Part shown: positions 29,701 to 37,469 of the stretch, in pieces | Layout: every line of letters begins with the position of its first letter | Numbering within the stretch: the stretch's first letter is position 1 | NCBI GenBank assembly: GCA_963746155.1 | Contig: CAVVAB010000006.1 | Location: 1 to 64,000 of the forward strand | Length of the DNA: 64,000 nucleotides | Origin: AC-32 sp963746155 | Lineage (GTDB): Bacteria; Actinomycetota; Thermoleophilia; Gaiellales; Gaiellaceae | Direction: 5' to 3' | Position numbers and translations under genes: made by a program | Notes under the pieces: model-generated | Database searches by the model: none | What the model saw: the letters and a program-made list of their open reading frames with translations, nothing else | What the model was told of the DNA's origin: nothing

Positions 29701-32700
29701 ATGGCGCAGGTTTTCACCCCGCTTCCGAGTGTGCCGGACCATCCCGCCCTCGAGCGGGAGATCCTCGCCTGGTGGGAGGAGCACGGCACGTTCGAGCGGT
29801 TGCGCGAGCAGAACCGCGGCAACCCGCCCTGGAGCTTCATCGACGGCCCGATCACCGCGAACAACCCGATGGGCGTCCACCACGCCTGGGGCCGGGCGCT
29901 GAAGGACGTCTTCCAGCGCTACAGGGCGCAGCAGGGCTTCGAGCTCCGCTACCAGAACGGCTTCGACTGCCAGGGCCTCTGGGTCGAGGTCGAGGTCGAG
30001 AAGTCGCTCGGCCTCAACTCGAAGCACGAGATCGAGGAGTACGGGCTCGCGGAGTTCGCGGCCCGCTGCCGCGAGCGCGTGGCCGAGTACGCGGGCGTGA
30101 TCGCCGAGCAATCGAAGCGTCTCGGCATGTGGATGGACTGGGATGCCTCCTACCTGACCTTCTCCGACACGAACATCGAGTACATCTGGCGCTTCCTGAA
30201 GGAGTGCCAGCGCCGCGACTGGCTGTACAAGGGCCACCGCTCGACCGAGTGGTGCCCGCGCTGTGGGACCTCGATCTCGCAGCACGAGCTCTTCGCGGGT
30301 GAGTACAAGGAGCTCGAGCATCCGTCGCTGTATGTGCGCTTCCCGCTGAAGGGTCGCGAGGACGAGGCGCTGGTCGTCTGGACGACCACGCCCTGGACGC
30401 TGCCCGCCAACGTCGCGGCCGCGGTCAAGCCGGACGCCGAGTACGTGCTCAGCGACCGGGGCGAGTGGCTCGCGCGCGAGCTCGCGGGCGACGTCGACGG
30501 TTGTTCGCAGCGCCCGCGGCGAGGAGCTGGTCGGGCTCGAATACGACGGGCCGTTCGACGGGCTCGCTGCGCAGGAAGGCGTCGTCCATCGCGTGATCCC
30601 GTGGGACGACGTCGCGCTGGACGAGGGCACGGGGATCGTCCACATCGCCCCGGGCGCGGGCGGCGAGGACTTCGAGCTCTCGCGCGTGCACGGACTGCCG
30701 GTGCTCGCGCCGATCGACGAGGCGGGGCGTCTTCGTCTCCGGCTACGGACCGTTCGAGGGCCTCGCAACCGACGAGGCGGCCGACCTGATCGTCGAGGCG
30801 CTGCGCGAGCGCGAGATCCTCGTCGAGGCCGGCACGATCGTCCACCGCTACCCGACCTGCTGGCGCTGCGGGACGCCGCTGGTCTTCCGGGTCGTCGACG
30901 ACTGGTTCATCTCCTGCGACGAGATCCGCGAGCCGATGCTCGAGGCCAACGCAGACGTCGCCTGGACGCCTCCGCAGTACGGCAAGCGCATGGACGACTG
31001 GCTGCGCAACATGGGCGACTGGAACATCTCGCGCAAGCGCTACTTCGGCCTGCCGCTTCCGTTCTACCCCTGCTCGTGCGGCAAGCTGAACGTGATCGGC
31101 TCGCGGGCGGAGCTGGAGGAGCGGGCGACCGGCGGCCTCGACCAGCTCCAGGAGCTGCACCGGCCCTGGATCGACGAGGTGCCGATCCGGTGCGAGGCCT
31201 GCGACGAGGAGGTGCGGCGCATTCCGGAGGTCGGCGACGCCTGGCTCGACGCGGGCATCGTCCCCTTCTCGACGCTCGGCTGGGAGAACCCCGAGCGGGT
31301 CGAGCACGGCAACGCGACGGGCTCGGCGCGGGGGCTCACGACCGCCGACCTGCCCGACCACGCCTACTGGGAGACCTGGTTCCCTGCGGACTGGATCTCG
31401 GAGATGCGCGAGCAGATCCGCCTCTGGTTCTACTCGATCTCGTTCATGGGAGTGACGCTCGCGGGCCGCTTCCCGTACCGCGCGGTGCTGACCTACGAGA
31501 AGCTGCTCGACGAGCACGGGCGCGAGATGCACCGGTCGTGGGGCAACGCGATCCTCGCGGACGAGGCGTTCGACCAGATGGGCGGCGACATCATGCGCTG
31601 GATGTTCTGCGGCCAGCCGCCGGCGCAGAACCTCCGCTTCGGCTACGGGCCTGCCAACGAGATCAAGCGGCGGCTTCTGACGCTCTGGAACTCGGTCGGC
31701 TTCCTCGTCACGTACGCGAACATCGCCGAGTGGCGGCCGGCGTGGGGAGCCGAGCCGTCGTCGACGCAGACGCTCGACCGCTGGCTCGTCGCTCGGACGC
31801 ACCAGCTCGTTTCCGAGGCCGAGGCGGCCTACGAGCGGTTCTGGACGCCGGCGTTGACGAGCGCGTTCGAGAGCTACGTCGACGATCTTTCGAACTGGTA
31901 CATCCGCCGTTCCCGGCGGCGGTTCTGGAACGGGGAGCCCGAGGCGCTCGCGACGCTCTGGTGGTCGCTCGTCCAGGCCATGCGAGTCGTCGGCCCGGTG
32001 ATGCCGTTCCTGCCCGAGCACCTCTGGCGGAACCTCGTCGCCGGAGCCTGCGATGGCGCTCCCGAATCGGTGCACCTGGCCGGCTGGCCCGAGGCGGGCG
32101 AGCCCGACCCGCTGCTCCTGGCCGAGGTGGCCGAGGTGCGCCGCGTCGTCGAGCTCGGCCGCCAGGCCCGCGCGCAGTCGGGGCTCAAGCTGCGCCAACC
32201 GCTGCGGCGGCTGGTCGTACAGGGCGCCGACGGAGCCTCGGCCCAGTCCGCGGAGATCGCGGAGGAGCTGAGCGTCAAGGAGGTCGAGTTCGGCCCCGTC
32301 GAGGCGAGCGAGCTGCGCGTGAAGCCGAACCTGCCCGCGCTCGGGCCGAGACTGGGCAAGGAGCTCGCGGGCGTTCGCGCCGCACTCGCCGACGGCGAGT
32401 TCGAGGAGCTCGACGGCGGCCGGTTCCGCGCCGGCGGCCACGAGCTCGGCCCGGAGGAGGTTCTCGTCGAGCGGCACGGCAAGGAAGGCTGGGCCGTCGC
32501 GAGCGAGGAGGGCCTGACCGTCGCGCTCGACCTGGCGCTCGACCCCGAGCTCGAGCTGGAGGGCCGTGCGCGCGACCTGATCCACGAGGTGAACGGTCTG
32601 CGCAAGGAGCAGGGCCTCGAGCTGACCGACCGCATCCTGCTGACCCTTCCCGAGGCGCAGGCCGAGCTGCTCGCGCACGAGGACTGGATCAAGGAAGAGA

Positions 32701-32765
32701 CGCTCGCGCTCGAGGTCTCGGTCGACGGCGGCAGCACCGGGCCGGCGATCACGCGAGCTTCCTAA
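29701..32765 (+). CDS. ileS: Isoleucyl-tRNA synthetase with divergent signature motifs (two frameshifts)
   Basis: About 1,020 residues. Class I synthetase: N-terminal FIDGPITANNPMGVHHAWGR (HIGH region reads HHAW), the editing domain VVWTTTPWTLPANVAAAV, zinc-knuckle Cys pairs (EWCPRCGTS, CWRCGTP, CSCGKL, CEACDEEV), and a KMSKS region that reads EMHRSWGN. The anticodon-binding and C-terminal parts follow (RSRRRFWNGEPEA, DLIHEVNGLRKEQGLEL). Length and editing domain favour IleRS over ValRS/LeuRS. Frame changes near 30500 and 30735. Charges tRNA-Ile; a strong terminator follows at 32919. Confidence 0.85.
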
Positions 32766-32918
32766 AGAGGCACTGGTGCGAGGAAAAGCCCGCCGCTCGG
32801 GGGGTGGTGGCGACGGGCTTCTCCCCATTGCTCACCGCGGACCTCAAGGCCAGGTACGAGGAACCGCGGCTTGCATCGCCCAGTAGGGGGGACGCTACCC
32901 GGCCTGGGCAAGCATTCC
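32766..32918. other. Structured non-coding stretch between ileS and its terminator
   Basis: No coding sequence. It contains nested inverted repeats: AAGCCCG (32786-32792) with CGGGCTT, and CCGCGG flanking ACCT...AGGT near 32838-32875. Read on the minus strand, the first hairpin is followed by TTTTCC, so it could also end transcription in that direction. No known riboswitch or ncRNA core could be recognised. Confidence 0.35.
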
Positions 32919-32940
32919 AATAGGCCGTCCGGCCTATTTT
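32919..32940 (+). terminator. Rho-independent terminator after ileS
   Basis: AATAGGCCG-TC-CGGCCTATT, a perfect 9-bp stem with a minimal loop, followed by TTTT. Located 154 bp after the ileS stop and about 100 bp before the response-regulator gene, so it separates the two transcripts. Confidence 0.75.
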
Positions 32941-33040
32941 CCGGATCCAGAAGTCCGCTCAGAGCGGTTCCGCGCTGCGCATTGCGCAGCGGCGGCCCGA
33001 CACGGGCTCCCGGGCTCATATGATCGGGGGGAATCGCCAT

Positions 33041-33478
33041 ATGACGACCGTGCTGGTCATCGACGACGAGGCTCCGATCCGGCTGCTCTGCCGGGTCAAC
33101 CTCGAGGCCGAGGGCATGGAGGTGCTCGAGGCGAGTGACGGCCTGAGCGGGATCGAGAAGGCACGTAGCGACCCGCCCGACGTGATCTTCCTGGACGTGA
33201 TGATGCCCGGCCTCGACGGCTGGCAGGTCGCCGAGCAGCTGCTCGAGGACGAGCGGACGAGCTCGATCCCGATCGTCTTCCTCACTGCCCGCGCGGAGGT
33301 GCGCGATCGCGCGCGCGGGCTCGACCTCGGCGGGATCGACTACGTCTCGAAGCCGTTCAACCCGCTCGAGCTGGCGCCGCTCGTGCGCGACCTGGTCGAG
33401 CGGGTCGACCGCGGTGAGCGTGCGCAGGTGCGGCGCGAGCGGATCAGCGAGCTGCGCGAGCTGATCGAGCCTGCGTAG
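33041..33478 (+). CDS. Single-domain response regulator (CheY-like receiver)
   Basis: 145 residues: the acidic pocket VIDDEAP, the phospho-acceptor Asp in VIFLDVMMPGLDGW, Thr in IVFLTARAEV and Lys in VSKPFNPLEL are all in place. A charged C-terminal helix (RGERAQVRRERISELREL) replaces an output domain, so it acts through protein contacts. ATG 33041 is preferred over the in-frame start at 33020 because of the GGGGGAA upstream. No histidine kinase gene is adjacent. Confidence 0.88.
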   Translation: MTTVLVIDDEAPIRLLCRVNLEAEGMEVLEASDGLSGIEKARSDPPDVIFLDVMMPGLDGWQVAEQLLEDERTSSIPIVFLTARAEVRDRARGLDLGGIDYVSKPFNPLELAPLVRDLVERVDRGERAQVRRERISELRELIEPA

Positions 33479-33486
33479 GCCCCCGG

Positions 33487-33954
33487 CTAGCGGCCGGCGA
33501 AGTCGGTCGTGACCATCAGGGCCGCCCGGCCCTCGAAGCGCCCGCGCAGGGCGCCGACGCCCACGCTCCAGAAGCCCGGGCGAAGCAGGTTCGCACGGTG
33601 CGTCGGGCTCTCCAGCCAGACGCTCACGATCGCGCGAGCGCGCGTGTAACTGCCCGAGCCCCACGCGATGTTCTCGCCCACACGTGGCGCCCTGATGCCG
33701 ACCCTACGGATCCGGGCGGTGTAGGCGCCGTGCGAGAACGTCTGCGTCCTGAGCATCGCCAGCGAGTGGCCTCGTGCGGAGCGCTGGAGGCGCGGGTCGG
33801 CGCGCAGCGGCGCGAGCCCGTGCGCGGACCGGATCTCGTTCATGGCCCGCAACAGGGACAGCTCGGAACGAGTCAGCTCAGCTGACCTTCCTTGTCCTCC
33901 CAATATCAACGCCACGGCGACGGCAGCCGCCAATGTGAACGCTCGTCCAGCCAC
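33487..33954 (-). CDS. Secreted CAP-domain (SCP/PR1-like) protein
   Basis: 155 residues with a signal peptide (FTLAAAVAVALILGG). CAP motifs: MNEIRSAHGLAPLRADPRL, RSARGHSLAML, FSHGAY, GENIAWGSG and SVWLESPTHRANLL. The His and Glu residues of the CAP cavity are present. Extracellular role unknown (nuclease, lipid-binding or peptidase-like activities are known in the family). A second CAP protein is at 43064; both genes neighbour tRNA genes. Confidence 0.85.
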   Translation of the reverse strand: MAGRAFTLAAAVAVALILGGQGRSAELTRSELSLLRAMNEIRSAHGLAPLRADPRLQRSARGHSLAMLRTQTFSHGAYTARIRRVGIRAPRVGENIAWGSGSYTRARAIVSVWLESPTHRANLLRPGFWSVGVGALRGRFEGRAALMVTTDFAGR

Positions 33955-34102
33955 GAGGTGCCCGCATCAAAGCACAGTGTCCGGCCGAAACCTGCCCGGA
34001 AGCAGTGCTTTTACATTTCACAAACACGAAAATCGACGCATCGAGCGGCTTTCTGCCGATATCCAGGCCGGCAGAGGCCAGAGCTAGACTGAGCCTCCCG
34101 AC

Positions 34103-34176
34103 GGGACGTAGCGCAGCCTGGTTAGCGCGCCTGCTTTGGGAGCAGGAGGCCGGCGGTTCGAATCCGCCCGTCCCGA
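34103..34176 (+). tRNA. tRNA-Pro(TGG)
   Basis: Cloverleaf of 74 nt: acceptor CGGGACG/CGTCCCG, D-arm AGCGCAGCCTGGTTAGCGCG, anticodon loop TTTGGGA, T-arm with GGTTCGAATCC and discriminator A. CCA is not encoded. No trailing conserved hairpin of the type seen after the Arg and Leu tRNAs. Confidence 0.93.
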
Positions 34177-34230
34177 TTAGCGCCGCGTTCCCCACTAGCT
34201 GGGGAGGCGCCACAGTCGTACGCTTCCTCC

Positions 34231-37200
34231 ATGCCCTTCTGCACGGAGTGCGGCACGGAGAACCCCCCGCGGGCGCGTTTCTGCGCGGCGTGCGGGACTG
34301 CGCTCGCCGAGGTGCCGCCGGCTGCTCCGCCGAGCGAGGAACGAAAGATCATCACGGCGATCTTCGTCGACCTCGTCGGCTCGACTGCGCGCTCCGAGCA
34401 GCTCGACCCCGAGGACGTGAGGGCGCTTGTTGCGCCCTACCACGCCCGCGTGCGGGCAGAGCTCGAACGGCACGGCGGGACGTTCGAGAAGTTCAGCGGC
34501 GACGCCGTGCTGGCGCTGTTCGGCACGCCGAAGGCACACGAGGACGACCCCGAGCGAGCCGTTCGCGCCGGCCTCGCCGTCCGGAAGGCGATCGCGGACC
34601 TGAACGCCGAGGACGAATGGCTGGACCTCCACATCCGGGTCGGCATCCACACGGGCGAGGCGCTCATCATGCTCGGCGCTCGACCGAGCGAAGGCGAGTG
34701 GTCGGCGGCCGGCGACGTGCTCAACACGGCCGCCCGCATCCAGTCGGCTGCGCCGACGGACGGGATCCTCGTCGGCGAGCGAACCTACCAGGCCGCCAAG
34801 GACGCTTTCGAGTTCGAGGAGGCGAAGCCGGTGGAGGCCAAGGGTAAGGCGGCGCCCGTCCAGGTCTGGGAGGTCACGGGCGAGCGCGACGACGCGAGAG
34901 GCCGCCCACGGATCGACCTGCCGCTCATCGGTCGCCTCGAGGAGCTCGAGGAGCTGTCAGCGTTCTGCGACGCGGTCATCGAGGAGCGGCACGCCGGCGT
35001 CGCGACGATCCTCGGCTCGCCCGGCATCGGGAAGAGCCGCCTGCTGCTCGAGGTCGTGCACCGACTCGAGGAGCGCTGTGACGTCCACTGGGGCCGCTGT
35101 CTCTCCTACGGCGATGGAATCACCTACTGGCCCATCGAGGAGATCGTGGAGGACGCCGCCGGAATCCTCCACGACGACGACCCGGCCGAGACGGCGGCCA
35201 AGCTGGCGATGCTGCTCGAAGCGCTGGACACGACCGACCAGGACGAGCTGCGCTCGATCGCCGCCGCCGTCTCGAACCTGGCGGGCATCGCCACGACGCC
35301 CCGCGGCCAGTACTCGGCGGCTGAGATCGGAAAGGCTGAGCTGCACTGGGGCGTTCGACGCCTGCTAGAGCTGAGGGCCGGGCGGCGCCCGACGGTGGTC
35401 GTGATCGAGGACCTCCACTGGGCCGAGCCCACGCTGCTCGAGCTGCTCGCGTACCTGGGCGCGAGCGAGGCCGACGCGCCGCTGCTCGTCCTCGGGACGG
35501 CCAGGCCCGAGGCGATCGAGACGAAGTCGCCGATCTTCACCTCGAACGGGTCGCGGCGGGCGCTCCGGCTCGACGCTCTCAGCATCGAGGACAGCACGAT
35601 GCTGATCTCCGAGCTCGTGCCGGCGGGCGTTCAGGTTCCCGTCGAGCGGCTGCTCGAGGCCTCGGGCGGGAACCCGCTCTTCCTCGAGGAGACCGTGCGG
35701 ATGATGGCCGAGGTCGGGGCCGGGCACGAGGGCGGGCAGATCCCGGTACCGTCGAACATCCACTCGCTGATCGCCTCGCGTCTCGACCAGCTCGGGCCTG
35801 GCGAGAAGAGCCTGGCCCAGAACGCATCCGTGATCGGCACGACCTTCTGGCCCAGCGCCGTCGCCGCGTTGAACGGGATCGGCGGCGACCTGGAGGACGG
35901 GCTCGCCGAGCTCGAGCGGCGCGATCTCATCCGTCCCACCGACGCCTCGCGGATCTCCGGCGAGCACGAATACGGGTTCAAGCACGTGCTGATTCGCGAG
36001 GTCTCGTACGGACAGGTTCCGAAGGGCCGGCGGGCGGTGCTGCACCGGCGCTTCGCGGACTGGGCCGACACGCAGCCGGGCCTCGGGGACGACTTCGTCG
36101 AGGTGGTCGCGTACCACCTCGAGCAGGCGTGCCTGACTGCGCGCGAGGTCGCCCGCCCGCTGGAGGCGCCTCCGGTCGACGCCGCGGTCGAGGCGCTCGT
36201 GCGTGCGGCCGCGAAGTCCGAGCGCCGTGAGGGCTTCCGCGAGGCCGAGGGGTTCCTCACGCGCGGGCTCGAGCTGGTCGACGAGGCGGACGTCGGCGCG
36301 CGCGCCGAGCTCCGCGTCCGGCGTGCAGACATCCTCATGATGCTCGGCGAGCTCAAGCAGGCGGCCTCTCAGCTCGAGTTGGTGGCGGAGGCGGCGCCGG
36401 GTCTCGGCCGGGTGGACGTCGAGTGCGAGGCATTGCTCCTGCTCGGCGACATCGAACAGCGGCAGGGGCGAGCGGGCAACGCCCACGCGCAGCTTGCCAA
36501 GGCGCAGGAGCTCGCCGTCCAGGCCGAAGACGCGAGCCTTCAGAGCAAGGTCGCGTTCGTGCTGGCTGCGCTCGTCGCCGACTTCGAAGGGCAATACGAC
36601 CAGGCAATCGAGAACCTGCGCTCCGGGATCGCAACCGCCGAGGGCATCGACGATAGTGCACTCGTCGCCGAGGGCCATCTGCGCCTCGCCGCGATCCTGA
36701 TGAACCGCGGCGACCTTCGCGAGGCGGAGACCGAGGTGCGGCGGTGCCTCGAGCTAGCGGGGGAGTTGGGCAGCCACCGCGTCGAGGCCGAGGCAACGTC
36801 TTGGCTCGGGATGATCACCTACCACCGCGGCGACCCCGAGGAGGGGGTCAGGCTCTGCATGCAGGCGCGGACGTGGTTCGAGCGTACGGGCGACTCCTAC
36901 TTCCAGGTGCAGAATCTCGTGCGGGGGCTTGCGATCTTCGCTCTCGCCGAGGGCCGGCCGGAGGAGGCGGAGGCTTGGCTCCGGGAGGCGATGCCGGTCG
37001 CGCTCCAGATCGGCGGCTGGGTTGCCGTCGAGGCGAATCGCTACCTGATCGAGGCGCTCGTCGGGCTCGACCGCCTGGACGATGCCCGCGAGCTCGTCGC
37101 GTTCGCAGCGGGCAACTTGCCCGAGGAGGACGGCTACGCTCGTTCCTCGTTGCTCATCGCGGAGGCGATCGTCGCGACCGAGGCGGGTGAGTCGGCGACG

Positions 37201-37458
37201 GCTGCGACCTCGTTCGCCGAGGCGCTGCGGCTGATCGAGGAGCTCGACATGCCTCTCGAGCTCGCCGAGGCGCGGGTGGTGCTCGGGATGTCGCTCCAGC
37301 GCTTCGGCGACGTCACTGGCGCGCGCGCAGAGCTGGAGCGAGCGCGCGGGATCTTCGGCCGCATCGGGGCTACGACTCGCCGCGACGCGATCGATGCAGA
37401 GCTGGAACGGCTGGTGGAGGGGCCGGCGACAGCCGGCCCCTCCACCAGCGGGGTCTAA
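34231..37458 (+). CDS. Zinc-ribbon / class III cyclase / ATPase / TPR signalling protein
   Basis: 1,075 residues, intact. Order: a zinc ribbon (CTECGTENPPRARFCAACG, residues 4-22); a class III adenylate/guanylate cyclase domain (about 35-215: IFVDLVGSTARSEQL, FEKFSGDAVLALFG, HIRVGIHTGEALI); an AAA/STAND ATPase (about 235-520, Walker A GSPGIGKSRLL, Walker B VVVIEDLHWAEP); and TPR-like helices to the end. Metal-binding Asp residues (FVDLVGS and SGDAV) are present, so cyclase activity is plausible. Common in actinobacteria as a large sensor. A 17-bp perfect inverted repeat overlaps its last codons. Confidence 0.88.
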   Translation: MPFCTECGTENPPRARFCAACGTALAEVPPAAPPSEERKIITAIFVDLVGSTARSEQLDPEDVRALVAPYHARVRAELERHGGTFEKFSGDAVLALFGTPKAHEDDPERAVRAGLAVRKAIADLNAEDEWLDLHIRVGIHTGEALIMLGARPSEGEWSAAGDVLNTAARIQSAAPTDGILVGERTYQAAKDAFEFEEAKPVEAKGKAAPVQVWEVTGERDDARGRPRIDLPLIGRLEELEELSAFCDAVIEERHAGVATILGSPGIGKSRLLLEVVHRLEERCDVHWGRCLSYGDGITYWPIEEIVEDAAGILHDDDPAETAAKLAMLLEALDTTDQDELRSIAAAVSNLAGIATTPRGQYSAAEIGKAELHWGVRRLLELRAGRRPTVVVIEDLHWAEPTLLELLAYLGASEADAPLLVLGTARPEAIETKSPIFTSNGSRRALRLDALSIEDSTMLISELVPAGVQVPVERLLEASGGNPLFLEETVRMMAEVGAGHEGGQIPVPSNIHSLIASRLDQLGPGEKSLAQNASVIGTTFWPSAVAALNGIGGDLEDGLAELERRDLIRPTDASRISGEHEYGFKHVLIREVSYGQVPKGRRAVLHRRFADWADTQPGLGDDFVEVVAYHLEQACLTAREVARPLEAPPVDAAVEALVRAAAKSERREGFREAEGFLTRGLELVDEADVGARAELRVRRADILMMLGELKQAASQLELVAEAAPGLGRVDVECEALLLLGDIEQRQGRAGNAHAQLAKAQELAVQAEDASLQSKVAFVLAALVADFEGQYDQAIENLRSGIATAEGIDDSALVAEGHLRLAAILMNRGDLREAETEVRRCLELAGELGSHRVEAEATSWLGMITYHRGDPEEGVRLCMQARTWFERTGDSYFQVQNLVRGLAIFALAEGRPEEAEAWLREAMPVALQIGGWVAVEANRYLIEALVGLDRLDDARELVAFAAGNLPEEDGYARSSLLIAEAIVATEAGESATAATSFAEALRLIEELDMPLELAEARVVLGMSLQRFGDVTGARAELERARGIFGRIGATTRRDAIDAELERLVEGPATAGPSTSGV
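37411..37448 (+). terminator. Perfect 17-bp inverted repeat at the 3' end of the cyclase gene
   Basis: CTGGTGGAGGGGCCGGC (37411-37427) pairs fully with 37432-37448 across a GACA loop. It lies within the last 16 codons, just before the TAA at 37456-37458 and close to the convergent stop at 37470. No T tract follows, so it may be a hairpin terminator or mRNA stabiliser rather than a classic rho-independent site. Confidence 0.5.
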
Positions 37459-37469
37459 CAGCGTCAGCC

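Noticed and set aside
30150..32828. 892-codon open frame on the minus strand opposite ileS
   Set aside because: It mirrors ileS codons in GC-rich DNA, has no family-like motifs and lies wholly antisense to a well-supported gene.
32776..32930. SRP RNA (4.5S) on the minus strand
   Set aside because: Only a vague AGGTCCG...GAGCA resemblance; the conserved GGAAGGAAGCA-type core is absent.
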